This document shows positions 11,464 to 22,866 of a DNA stretch of 64,000 bases, one piece after another; within the stretch, counting starts at the first letter, position 1; each line of letters opens with the position of its first letter. The notes under the pieces are model-generated. The model was not told where the DNA came from and made no database searches. It saw nothing but the letters and a program-made list of their open reading frames with translations. The translations under genes and the position numbers were made by a program. The DNA comes from Gracilaria domingensis (lineage: Eukaryota > Rhodophyta > Florideophyceae > Gracilariales > Gracilariaceae): contig VCMS01000292.1 in assembly GCA_022539475.1 (NCBI GenBank), forward strand, positions 90,063 through 154,062, given 5' to 3'.

Positions 11464-13361
11464 GGCGGAAGCGCGCCGCCGCAAGCACGCGGCGCGCGGC
11501 GGAGGCGCGATGCACCCGCCAAGGTCATGATGCGCGGCGCACAGCGGCGCGGCGGTGATACAGGCGTCGTCGTCCTTGCTGCCCGTTGACGACGCGGCAA
11601 CAGGGACGCTCTAATGGCGCACCTTCCACTTCAGCGCGTCAACAGCACACCGGCGGAATTGGATGGTGCGCCTATCTCCCGGGGAGATAGCGTAAAAATC
11701 GTTTTTGGGGGTATCCGATAGGGCATGGAACATCCCCTATCGATCCGCCTTCACACTAATGATATGACTGTAGCGCAAACCAATACCCAGTGTATTGGAA
11801 GTAATACGTTTCATATAAAGCGATGTGCCAGAGCAAGTGGCGGCTGTTGTTATAGGATGTAACCAATAGAGCAAACAACTTTGCTAGGTGGATTCAAATA
11901 TAACTTTCTGCCATACAGAAAGTATGTGTGTGCTTGCATGAGTAAATTATAGCAAGTTCTGATTACAGTGTGTTTATCAAAAAAATAAATACAAGAACCA
12001 AATTTTTCAAAAGCTAAAACTTGGTTCGGCTCTTATTGTATTGTCTCCATTTGTCAGTGCCAAACTTTAGAAGTACAATTATCTTATTCCTTGTCGCTTT
12101 AAGTAAGAACTGCTTCGCAAATGAGCGTATCGTCTTCTGGCAAGGACTTCGAAAGCAAGGTGTAGCACTGTAGCACTGTGCAGTTCAATGTGCGGCTACT
12201 GTCGTCTACCTACGTCGGCAAACATGTGTCTTACAGCCAAAAAGCTATGGAAGCCTCCCGGAAAGCAGCTTTGTTCAAGAACGGATTGTGTAGTGGCCGT
12301 CGAAGACGTTGCCAAAGCATGGTTTTTATAGGAACTCAAACTCGAGACTGTTAGTGTGCGTTCCGCGACTTTGTCGACCATTGACGGAGGCTCTAACAAG
12401 ATTGCTATGAACAGTTTTCACCGTATGAGATGATTTTGTGCAGTGATGCTTCGGTTTCGCAACCGAGCTTGGCTCCAAAACCAATTGCGGTGCTACAACG
12501 TGGCTTTTTGTGATACTCCTTTCTGTTTGGCTTTGAAGCTAAACCTTCTGCCAAACTTCGACCAATTTGACATTTTGTTCAGCATCAAAGCCAAAAATCG
12601 TAGGTTTACGTCAGCTTCTAGAGATTCCAAAACGATTGGAAGACCAAGAAATGGGTACTTGGCTATATAACTGGTCTAACAAACATGCTGTTAGTAGATT
12701 CACTTACTTAATTATGGCACACTCTCGCAGTAGAGCTGTGCACACGTACGCCCTTCGTCGGGTTCTTACTCCTTTTAATTACTTAGTATAATGTATTCTA
12801 ATAGTTTCTGAGACAAGTAGTTCCCTTGCTGCAGTTTTAAGAGTAAACGTTTAGCATGTTTTTTCTTTGGAAACTACCACTCGGATCAAACGAATACATG
12901 AGACCCGTTCTGGATCTGGGCTATATGCGCTACTGCCCTCATCGGCTTACAACTCTTCACGAAGAGTAACAAAGAGCTATATAAATACTCGTACTCCCCT
13001 TCAAACGCTTTAGGACATCCGTCTACACAAAGCTGTGTTACATGTACTATTTATTAATCCCTTGAGTCCAGGAAAAAAAGCTTTGGGTTTGCGTTCTTGC
13101 TTCGATTGGATTATTTTTATGCATTGTGGTTGTTGTAAACGTTTGCAAGCCGCAGAGCTCCAAAAGTTTGGATCCTTTTGTTTCTTTTCGTCTTTTCTGG
13201 ATACGACTCTCTTATATCCACTCTTATGAGTACGCTACGCCACTCTGCACCCAAAGTAAGGTTTTATTCATGCCTCAGGGGTTGCCATCAATTTACTGTA
13301 CGTTTACTTCAGAGCATAACTAGATTTACAGCCCGGTTCCCGCGGCCAAAAGATTCTCTTC
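11464..13361. other. Long non-coding interval
   Basis: 11,464-11,700 is very GC-rich with GCGCGC-type words and no clear frame. From 11,750 to 13,360 it is AT-richer, with only short frames of no recognisable content. I see no gene or repeat beyond the features listed on either side. Confidence 0.4.
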
Positions 13362-13800
13362 CGCCGAGCTCTCTCTTTGAAGGGAGCAGGACTTCGCGCA
13401 TCCTTTGCGTGTCTCCCGGGTTCTGAGTTTGCACCAATATGATATTTGTCATGTGTATAATGTATCTATGCTATCTTTTTCTTAACTTGCATCGTATACT
13501 GCACCTATTTTCTATAAGAGCGTTAAACGCAGACACTAAATGAGAGAAATGCGTTTACTAGAGTTCTACCATATGCATATGGTGATAACATAGTTAGTCG
13601 CAGTCACAACTTATGCAGCGTAATCTTCAAGATGTCAGCACAATTTGTATGCACCTTTTTTTGTCGGCTTCATCAAGAAAACAGAATGCGACCGCAGAGA
13701 AAGATAATAAGATGAAGTACCTTGTGGTGCAAATCTGAGGACGAGAAACACACACAGAACGTCCGAGCTCCTGCTCCCTGAGGGGTTGGAAGCTCGGCGG
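13362..13800. repeat. Diverged inverted-repeat element
   Basis: Left arm 13,362-13,440 and right arm 13,725-13,800 are inverted copies of each other, sharing CGCCGAGCT, AGGGAGCAGGA, a GTGT-rich tract and TTTGCACCA in the same order. The interior is about 285 bp of AT-rich sequence with a 16-bp palindrome around 13,567 (ACCATATGCATATGGT). This is the structure of a fold-back or long-TIR non-autonomous element. No coding capacity is visible. Confidence 0.55.
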
Positions 13801-14734
13801 GACAGCTCCTGTTGCCATTAAAGACCTGTTTGTAACGCCAGAAGTGAGCTGAGATAGAAAGTAAAAGGTGAGCTAGAGAAGTCGAGATTGTGAAGAAAAC
13901 TCAGAAAGACAGGGTGAACTAGCAAAAGAAACCCAGAGAAATGGACTATAGACTCCTAGAGGAGGCGGAGTCCAAAAGGGCAAAGGAAAAGATAAATCCA
14001 AACAAGGGGAGTCGAAAGCGGTGCGCAAGCAAGCAACAGGCCCGATAGACGGGTAAAAACAAAGAAAACAAATGAAAGAACGCAATAATGGCGCGAAAAT
14101 CTGTCCTGCAATCAGGAATAAGAAATAAACAAAAAATCAACCCTCACTGGGTATGCAGAGAGCCTGAGGCGTCCCAAGGAGAATATGCACACTCAAACCT
14201 CTTGGAGTGCCCCTCCGGACGAAGTAGTACACCGGCAATGGCGCTAGTACCCACAGCGAACACTCAAGACGAGTCTCAAGTGTTCCCACTTCCGAGTTGC
14301 AGTTCGCCAAGCAAGACTTGGTTAACTTTTACTGTGGGTGGTGCGGCGACGGCCGCAGCGGCCTAAGTAGTTACTAGGATAAATTATCCTAATTTATTAT
14401 AAGGTGTGTACACCCGGCGAGAGTTGTACACGTGAACAGACCCACAGTCAGGGTGTGTCACAATTGACTAATTAAAATTACTAATTTTCACTCACTAGAC
14501 TCATAAACACTCACACGTGTCCATACCCTCTGCTCGGGTGCATGTTAACAACTCATCCAACTAGCAACGGTCCTACCCCAGAGGGGTTGCCTCTCATAAT
14601 ACTTGCGGCCACGTGCACTCCTGCATCACTCTATATGAAGAGTATTACTCCAAGTACATCCGAAATGGGTTTGCCTACACAGCGCACATTACGCCTCGAA
14701 ATATTTGAAGCTCATGCTCGCCACACAACCTCCG
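13801..14734. other. Non-coding interval, possible LTR remnant
   Basis: No gene recognised. Around 14,405-14,470 the sequence gtgtacaccc...gtacacgtg...cagtcagg resembles 10,070-10,130 near the first Gypsy element, so part may be an old LTR or leader fragment. The match is short and judged by eye only. Confidence 0.25.
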
Positions 14735-14980
14735 CAGGCAAAACTTCTCATCAGTCGATGTTGATTAACATTTCTGTATCTAGACAACTTTTCTTAGATG
14801 CTTGAGGCATTTTCAAATGATCATAAATTTTAGAAAAATTGTTTTCAATAGAATGTTGTTGGATTTTGATGTAATGAAGACATAATGACGCAAGTCCTCG
14901 TTTAATGAAAATTCTCCCAACATGACCTGAAACTTCTATGATATTCGAATGAAATTCAATTACATGATTTCTAGCTGGGC
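14735..14980 (-). repeat. MITE family B, copy B3
   Basis: Read on the minus strand, this AT-rich segment aligns with 18,722-18,940: shared blocks include TTCGAATATCAT, ATTATGTC.TCATT, TTCTATTGAAA and TTGAAAATGCCT. It ends at CAGGCAAAACTTCTC, almost the same terminal sequence as MITE family A, which suggests a related transposase. No coding capacity. Confidence 0.6.
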
Positions 14981-16853
14981 TCACGGCTGAAAGCATTTGG
15001 AAAAGCTATAAATATGATGGGTCAAGTGAAAACCCAGGATGACAAGCCGTTCTTTAAACGGGTTCTCGATGAGATAAAGGCTAATCTTGACTGTGATGCA
15101 GCGATGCTGACCGGGTTGCAAGCATGGGCATGAAACCTCGGGACCTTGTCGAACCTGCCCCGTATCCATTTCGACTTTTCTTCCCTTGCCATATAATTAG
15201 GACTACCGCGCGTCGCATTCAGTACCGGTGACTGATTTGCATGGTGAGTTTGGGGCATATTAAAATTGGATATACGTACAAGAAAGGCAATGTTTGTGCG
15301 TCAAGAGTATCCAATTGTTATACAGGTTGGTTCCCAGCTGGATCTTATAATACAGCTTTACTTCATTGCGGTTGGTCCCCTCTGCAGGCCTACAAACCAC
15401 CCGATTCTAGCGCAAAGTTTTCGCTCGTAGCGCATACGGTGCTGCAGTGGCCTCAACGCGCTAATTACTGCGGCGCATTGCACGCAAATGGCGCGGGGCC
15501 CACATTCAGGCACCTTTGTGCCAGGCAGGGCAGCGGCTCTGGCAGCAATCGGCCATGGAGAGGCCAGACGCCTGCAAGAACACGGTGCCATTCGGATCCG
15601 TGCCGGAGGGCTGGACGTTTTGCGAGTGACACATGTAACCGCAACCAAAAAGGAAAGCAAGCAGCAGCCGGGGCGCGAGGCGCGGGCTTTTTGGCTGCCC
15701 CATTGCTGTGCAATCCGCTCAGCAGCCCGCGCTGTAGCAGCACAGTGTGTACCTGTTCCGTTCAAGATGAACGGACCAAATGCATACCACGCTCCACTCC
15801 CTAAGAATCTCTTCGTGCTTGATACGACCTCCCTCAAAGCCGCCTATACGCCTTGCCACGTTCCCTCTCCACCGCGCGCGTACCGGTGCTTCTGTACCTC
15901 TGCACCAGCCCCGCCGCTTCTGTCGCTGCAGCCCTGCGCCGCTTCCGCACACCGCTTCACCGCATCCGTCTTCCTAACGTAACTGCAACGCCCCGGCGCC
16001 CCGTACCAGTGGCTCACGTGGTCTCGCTCCCTCGCGGCGTAGTTGCACAGACACGTCTCTAAATAATCTTCTCCGTTAAACTTCTACCGCTGAAGATATT
16101 GATGCTCCTTCCCAAACGTCTTGTAAACTCCAAGCGGGAACACCAGGTCCCCTTCGTGCACCGAAATCCCTTCAACTAGCAACCTCTCACACCGTCTCTA
16201 CGAAAAAGGCGTCGCCGTACCACCCTCCGACGACCTAAGCCCCGCTCATACTCTCTTCTTCACTCGTCCTCCAAGTGGTTTAGCACGTTCAGCGCCGGTT
16301 TGTATGCATACATATATATCTGCAACGTCTTACGCATCGGAAACCACCGAATGCTCTTCACTACCACTCAGAGGAGGCGGTTTAGGCGTTCGTCTGTTTA
16401 TCTAGAACTCTTCGGATTGCACATTAGCTCCAAATATTTGACGTGCGCCGCTTTTTATCTTCAACAACAGCCTTAAGAATCGCCATCTGAGAACAGTAGC
16501 GCGCGAACAGGACGTCAGCAACATCGCATTCGTACCGCGCTATAAGCCTGTGGTTCTGGCATCATTGGCCAAATACGTTCCTAGAAGACAGCCAGCAGCC
16601 AGAAAATGCGCCGGAAAGACGGTGATGTGCGGTATCTAACACCATGAAAGAGCACGAGGAAGACAAGCGAGTGAATGCTATACGATTCGGCTGCAGAAAA
16701 AAACGTAGTGTAGGGAAGAATGAGAGGCAAAACTCAGCTCTGCAAGCCAGCGTGCCAGCAAACTAGAGTAACGGCGGCTTTTACCCCACGGCAAACAGGG
16801 CTATACCAGTACATGAAGACCAATAGCAAGCCAACGCAAGTGGTGCTCGCTCG
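14981..16853. other. GC-rich interval with weak coding signal
   Basis: Plus-strand frames at 15,241-15,804 and 15,488-15,982 and a minus-strand frame at 15,358-15,837 all overlap, so none can be preferred. The plus frame at 15,488 has a few protein-like stretches and then Pro/Ala-rich low-complexity sequence. I recognise no family. 16,060-16,850 shows nothing. Confidence 0.25.
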
Positions 16854-17820
16854 TTGGCTGCGCAGCTCGTGCGACCGCTGCAGCCCGCTCTCCAGCGCAA
16901 CATGCATCTGACATCTGTCATCGTACTGCGCCTGGCCGCAACGCTAGTTTTGCTCACCCTCAACCTTCCGTTAGGACCGGCTCCTTCTTTCACGTCATTC
17001 AGATCGCTCGCCCACACCATTCAGAAAACCCTGTGCTTTCACGCGCTGCAATTGTCCGCCGCCGCGCTTCCCAAACCTCACCTATGCCGCTGCGGTCCCT
17101 CCCATCCGCTCTATACATGCTCGCTTACGTTATCCGCCTTTTGCAGAGCCACGAAACAAATCGCTACACATGAGTCGTCGTCCCTGATACATTCAATCTT
17201 CCCTCCCCCTCCCCCCCTCTCCCTTCCGTCTCAAACATAATGGCACTGCCTACTAAACCTGTCAAGCATGCTAGGCGCCACAACCACCTCTTTCCATGCA
17301 ACAGATTTATTCCTCTATTGGGCCACTCGAGCACAGTCCCACCCACCGAGGCGTTTTCCACATCCCAAACGCCCCCAAGGCCACGTTCCGCGTCATCCCG
17401 TCCCCCTTCTACAATGTTTTGTGGCAAGCTCATAGTCTTGTGGTATCGGGGCAGTAATCTGCACGTTGAGAAACACGGAAGGCTGTGGAACGCTGATCAA
17501 CGAGGCGGTTTGGTCGTTCCCTACTTCACCTAGAACCTTTCTCATGGCTCTGGAGGCTTGACGAGCGGCGCATCGCAATGAGCCCGCGCAGGCGGCCGAA
17601 AAACTGCATGTACGGAACAACTGCGACGGTGGAACATGGTTTTGGGACCATCTGAGATCGCACAGAGATACAAAAAAATTGCAGGTGGTGTCCTGGAGAA
17701 TGTCTCGGAGTGTTCGCGGGCACTCTCCCTCATCGGCTTCTACAAGTCGAGTAGTGAGACGTGCAGTTGCGATGATGAGGCTCGTATCTTCGATAAAGTG
17801 GGCATGAAATAAATCTTCTG
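16854..17820 (+). other. Weakly coding-looking region
   Basis: A plus-strand frame 16,854-17,240 begins with an Arg/Ala/Leu-rich segment that could act as an organelle-targeting or signal-anchor sequence, then becomes Ser/Pro-rich. Downstream to about 17,800 short stretches in two frames look protein-like (for example around 17,450-17,540), as expected for an intron-containing or decayed gene. I recognise no domain and cannot define exons. Confidence 0.2.
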
Positions 17821-18100
17821 TATAGAACTACTTTCGAGGTTGCTCGCTAAGGTCTTCCAAGTGTAAGTTTGGAATTTAGATGATCGTGATAAAAGGCTTA
17901 TTTGGCGATTAAATGTTTGTCTGATCGCTCGTCGAAGTTATCCGGTGTAAGCGTAATGCTTAAGACCTTTTAAATTTAAGTCCAATGAAGCTTCATTCTC
18001 ATTTGTAGCCCCACAACCGCCATGAGAAATCTTTCTCTTTCAATGCCTTTTGCGATGCTTATGGATGGACACGCTCTGTATGCGTATCGCCTCCCCTAAG

Positions 18101-18507
18101 AGAACTTCTTGGAGAAAGACGGTGCAACCTGAGCTGAAATGAAACTCAAGGATCTCACTTGCATGACAAATGGACTTCATTTTGCATGTGTGGGATAGTA
18201 GTTCGCGGCTCAATTTCGAGATTTCGAAATGGATTGAATGCGAAATGCGAATGGGCGGCAATTATGAATGCAAGTGATACACTTCTTTCTCCATTTCCGC
18301 CCACATTGCCTGCAAATTGCACCCCGCGCCGTCAGGTTGCACTCCAAGCGCGCTCCGAATAATGAAAAAGCTATTAAGAGATTGATTTTCCATTGCAAGG
18401 GTCTCCAAAAGGAACGCGATTGTAACAGAGAGAGAACAATTTGCGGATTTAACAGAGCGATATTTGCACTCCGAATGCGCTCACGAGACTGAAAAAGTTT
18501 CTTCTAG
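18101..18507 (+). repeat. 400-bp interspersed repeat, copy 1
   Basis: Aligns along its length with 23,063-23,475 and 29,574-29,983. Shared blocks include the GCTCAATTTCRAG box, CACATTG.C...TTGCACCCCGCG, GCACTCCAAGCGC.C.CCGAA.AATGAAA and the AGAGCGATATTTG.ACTCC.AATGCGCTCA box near the end. Ends are TTCTTGG and GTTTCTTCTAGG. This is the most diverged of the three copies. No coding capacity. Confidence 0.75.
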
Positions 18508-18721
18508 GGCGCGTCAAGGTCCAGCGTTTACAAACGTGGTTACCTTGTCGTTAGTAACGATTCTCAGCGCTTTCGCAAAAGCGCTGGTAGTGTACGTTTA
18601 CTTAATCGCGATCAAAAGGAAGTGCAAAACGATTTCCGATCGGCTTGTGCGTCAAGCTTTCACTTTATCCTCGCGTCCAGAACTCTCGAATCCGAGCGAA
18701 AACTCGTGCAATCAAATTTAA

Positions 18722-18940
18722 TTCGAATATCATCGAATTTTCATATTTTGTTCCCTTCATTTTCATGAAGCCAAGTCGGGCGTAATTATGTCCTCATTCC
18801 CTCAAAATCTACTGAGATTCTATTGAAATCAATTTTTCCAAAACAATTAATCCATTGAAAATGCCTTGAACATCTATAAATATTTGCCTATATACAGAAA
18901 AGTAAATGAACATTCAATGACGGAAAGTTTTACCTGGGGA
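18722..18940 (+). repeat. MITE family B, copy B1
   Basis: AT-rich segment ending in GAAAGTTTTACCTGGG. It shares ordered blocks with 32,545-32,755 (same orientation, same end GAAAGTTTTACCTGGG) and with the inverted copy at 14,735-14,980. The left boundary is not clear. No coding capacity. Confidence 0.6.
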
Positions 18941-19848
18941 TATGCTCGTTCACACGCAGATTATCTGATTTCATAGAATTAATTTGCGCTTTTTCCGGTG
19001 CAACTCGCTTGGCACTGGCGCGGCGGGGTGCAAAAGCCAAATCCGGTCTGTTCGTGAGTAAGCGGTTCAAGTGTCTACTCTGTGACTCTTCTGCACAAAA
19101 CCCTAAAATGTACGTTATTTTTTTGCTACCTAGGTCGTTCCAATGGACTTCCTCTTTTACAGAACAGGCATGGTGCCGACCTCACAAAATCGGGTTCTTC
19201 TATTTCGTTCCATCTACCCTGATCAGGTTTGCATTAGGCATTTATACGATATGTTTAAGACTTTGCTTCAAACCAGCACAGAGTAGCTACGTAGAAGTCT
19301 GAATGCTTATGTCAGACCTGAATCATACATAAATAACACAAGATGTAACCCAAAAACCGCCGGATAATATGGTTCTCAATATTTCAAATTTGTCCAACTA
19401 AGAACGTTATCCCAAATCGGAAAGAAAGAAAATATATACCCCTAATGGATTCGCAGATAAACAGAATTTGTGAACAAAGAGATGTCAAGCGTTAAATGAA
19501 AACTGTTTCAGTACAGAAGGAAAGACTTTCTTAATAGAGGAAGAACGAAAAATTTTATGTAATCAACAAAGGAACATATTATAGAGGACTATGAAAAGTT
19601 TGGAATGCAATTTAGGAGAACAGCGATTTTGGACGACATTTGCATGAAAATGGATCCTGTGCTGAGAGCGAACATGTTCTGTTTCAAGCGTAGCACACTT
19701 CTGAGCTTTCAGAATATAGGAAACTTACTATGATGAAGGATTAGTATATGGCTAGCCAGGATAAAAATTGTACTTCAACTGTGCCAAAGTTGCTTATATT
19801 TACTTCCCAGGGACGATATAGTTCATTCTGCTTGCAACGACAAAAATT
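18941..19848. other. AT-rich non-coding interval
   Basis: Only short frames, none with recognisable content. I see no repeat or gene here. Confidence 0.4.
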
Positions 19849-20819
19849 ATGCTGAGAAATTGTAATGTGCGGAATTGTCGTCAAAACTCAGCCATTAGGT
19901 TCCCGAAGAAGAGGACGAGGCGCGTCGATCGGGAGGACGATGACAAAATCCGCCCCGGTCCGGCTCCATCGACTCAGTCGACCTCTTCCCATTCGCGTTT
20001 GTTTTCACATGCTCCGGCCACGGAGAAGGATACCCTAGCAAAACTCATTTTCATTGAATCATCATGCGGCGGTAAATGAAATTGATGCCTTTCAATATAA
20101 TGTAAGGGCACTTTCGAGGAATTTAATTTTTTCAAAAAATCAGAATCATGGAAATGTCAGTGAAACAAAAACTTACTTAATTTTCAATGACGTTGGTCAT
20201 ATTACCCTGCTACACCAGTCATCTTGTATTCAAGTCTACTGAAACCCCTTTTAGTTTTCCCTTAACGAGTTTTGCCTGCGATAACAAGATCCGCCCCGTT
20301 CCTTCCTTCGCGGAGGCCCTCCAACCGATCTCACCTTCCCATTGTTTCCTTTTTTCGTGAGCGTCGCGACCGGCGTGCGGCAGCCGACGGTGATGTTCGC
20401 CACATCTCTACTCGCAGAATATCGTCTGTGTCGTACAGTGCTTCTCGCCCGGCGCCGCGCGGTTTATAGTCTCAGGCGACTCGAATTCCATGCCTCGTCA
20501 CTCAAGAAAGAACCATCGCGTTTCAGGCTCCCGTCGAACGACTGAAAGTTCGTTCTCCTCAGACAAAACCCCTCGTTCCTCCGTTTTGTGGTCCTCGGGG
20601 GCTCTTTTGTCTTGTCAACCCCGTTCGAGGACTCCAAACACACCATCAGAGTTTGATATCTCGTTTGAACGCCAGTTGGACGAAGGGGAGGACGCTGACA
20701 TTGATGAAGATTTATGGATGGATCTGATGCTCGCAACGTTCCGGAAGCGTCAGCAAGCTCAGGCCCTCAGTCCGCAACCGATGGCCGCCGGACTCCTTGG
20801 AAGATCAGCAGCATCTTGA
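19849..20819 (+). other. Broken coding-like region interrupted by MITE A3
   Basis: Plus-strand frames 19,849-20,032 and 20,490-20,819 flank MITE A3. The second starts with ATG and encodes a Ser/Arg-rich N-terminus followed by an acidic stretch (FERQLDEGEDADIDEDLWMD) that looks like real protein. About 70-90 bp just left of the MITE (from 19,943) and just right of it (from 20,278) resemble each other (acaaRatccgccccg ... ttcccatt), so the MITE lies between two diverged direct repeats. No family recognised; a gag-like protein is possible. Confidence 0.3.
20033..20277 (-). repeat. MITE family A, copy A3 (inverted)
   Basis: Reverse complement of the A1 and A2 sequence over the whole 245 bp. Ends read CCCTAGCAAAACTC and CGAGTTTTGCCTG on the plus strand. 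The flanks carry GATA on both sides (20,029-20,032 and 20,279-20,282), which may be part of a target-site duplication but is too short to rely on. Confidence 0.85.
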
Positions 20820-21167
20820 GAGGCGGTGGTTCCAACGTCGGGAAGGTTACTCTGGAAGAAGGCCGTCTATAAGCCTCAGCCAACTCCAGAGGCAAGCCAG
20901 AGCACTACTGGCCCATTCACCGCAGTTCTCTTCGTGTCGCTCCTCTTTTTTCGTCAAGAAACTCTACGATGGCCCCTCGCCGCGTTACGGAAGCGAGTCT
21001 TCAGCGTGTTTCTCTGTACAAAAGGCGCGAATTGCCCTCCGGCCACCTCGGTCTGGATATTCCTTCTCGCGGTTTTCGAGCTTCGACGACGTCGCAGTCG
21101 TACGCCGATAGAGCCATTCGAACTGATATCTCTCTTCTGGAAAGCGTACTCCAACGCTTTGTGGTTT

Positions 21168-21830
21168 TTAGCCCTCAAAGACGTCCTCCGAGAGTAGATA
21201 GACGCGGAACTTCTTCAACGCGAATACTACAGCCAGCGCTTCTCTCTCGCACGTGCTGTATTTCCTCTCCGCTTCCTTCATCGTACGGGAGGCATAGTGT
21301 ACCGGGTGTACCTTCCTGTCATCTTTCTTCTGGCACAAGACGGCACCTAGTGAGACTGAGGACGCATCCGTCGCAACGATGAACGGTTTGGAGAAGTCAA
21401 GGTAGGCTAACACCGGAGATGTGTTCAGCTTTTCCTTTAGGTCTTCGAAGGCGTCCTGAATCTCTTCCATCCACGCGAACTTTCCTCTTTTTGTCAAAGT
21501 GGCAGCGCGGAGTACCGCCGAACTCTCGGTGAGATTCCTGATGAAGCGACGATAGTATCCGGCTAGCCCAAGGAAGCTTCTTAACTGTGACGCATCTCTT
21601 GGAATAGGGACGTTCCTTATGACGGAAATCTTGTCTTCGTCGACATAGACTCCGTCTCCATCCAGTACATGTCCCAAGAGTTCGATCTTTGACTGGTCGA
21701 AGCTGCACTTTGTCAGCTCAACCTTGAGATCTGCCTTCTGTATACGTTCGAACACAGCTCGGCAATGATCCAGGTGATCCTTCAACGTCTTCGAGAAGAT
21801 CACCACGTCATCAATGTACACCCTCCCAGC
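21168..21830 (-). pseudogene. RT palm and RNase H part of the second Gypsy relic
   Basis: Starts at the VYIDDVVIFSKTL box (YxDD-type catalytic motif), continues through RSFLGLAGYYRRFI, the RNase H start VATDASSVSLGAVL, and the CEREALAVVFALKKFR motif with the catalytic Glu. The order matches Gypsy pol. MITE A2 abuts the start of this part. Fossil. Confidence 0.8.
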
Positions 21831-21831
21831 C

Positions 21832-22077
21832 CAGACAAAACTCGTTAAGGGAAAACTAAAAGGGGTTTCAGTAGACTTGCAGACAAGATGACTGGTATAG
21901 TAAGGTAATATGACCAACATCATTGAAAAATAAGTAAGTTTTTGTTTCACTGGCGTTTCCATCAGTGTGATTTTTTGAAAAACTTAAATTCCTCGAAAGT
22001 GCCCTTACATTTTATTGAAAGGCATTAATTTCATTTACCGCTGCATGATGATTCAATGACAATGGGTTTTGCTAGGG
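21832..22077 (+). repeat. MITE family A, copy A2, inserted in a Gypsy relic
   Basis: About 246 bp matching A1 along its length. Left end CAGACAAAACTC, right end GGGTTTTGCTAGGG. It lies inside the RT of the second Gypsy relic, just before the palm catalytic box, so it moved after that retroelement was in place. Confidence 0.85.
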
Positions 22078-22079
22078 CC

Positions 22080-22539
22080 TGACGAACGGAAGTTCTCAGA
22101 GAACCTCTTCCATCATTCTCTGGAAGGTCGACGGAGCGTTCATGAGCCCGAAAGGCATTACTTCAAACTTGTACCTGCCGTAGCGACAGCTGAACGTCGT
22201 CTTCTCCTTTTTCTTCTGAGCCATTCGCACCTACCAGTATCCACAAGAGAGATCTATGGTGGTGAACATCTTTGCGTCACCCAAGGCGTCGAAGATCTCC
22301 TCGATTTTCGGCAACGGCCAAAGATCTGACTTCATGACAGGGTTCAGCTGACGATAGTCAACGCAGAACCTGAGCCTGCCGTCCTTCTTGGTCGCAATGA
22401 CCACCGGAAAAGACCAAGCTGACGACGAGGGGGTGCTGATGCCCGTTTCTAGTAGCTCACCAACCTCTTTCCTCACGATTTCGTTGTGCCTCGGCGGCCT
22501 TCGACGGGCACGGGAGTGAATCGGAGTATCATCTGTCAC
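22080..22539 (-). pseudogene. N-terminal RT part of the second Gypsy relic
   Basis: Contains RRRPPRHNEIVRKEVGELL, LRFCVDYRQLNPV, WPLPKIEEIFDALG and FTTIDLSCGYW, the fingers and first catalytic Asp region of Gypsy RT. Further RT text ([16 protein letters not shown]) continues up to MITE A2. Fossil. Confidence 0.8.
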
Positions 22540-22866
22540 CTCAAAAGAGTGAGTGAAGGGGACATTCGATGGGCGTAGCTCGCTTATATCCCATGCAATG
22601 ATGTAAGTCCCCTACAGTGCGTCCGTTAGCCCTTCTTAAACTTCCGCGGGAATGTGCTTCATCTTCGCAGAGAGGATAGCCGACTGTGTATCTTCTTGCT
22701 CGTCCGAAACTTCAGAAGGAGAGGGTCTCTCCTCCTCTTTATTCTCAAGGTCTGGTTCATAAGGTTTTTCGTCCAAGATAGTGAGAACTAACCCGGAATC
22801 TTCACTGGATTCTTCGTCAAAGACGAAGAGGAGCTGTCCTGCGGGTATCCTCCTTCCACAGACTCG

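Noticed and set aside
21832-21962. Open frame running from MITE A2 into the Gypsy RT
   Set aside because: The frame crosses an insertion boundary. The MITE part has no protein family and repeats as non-coding DNA elsewhere.
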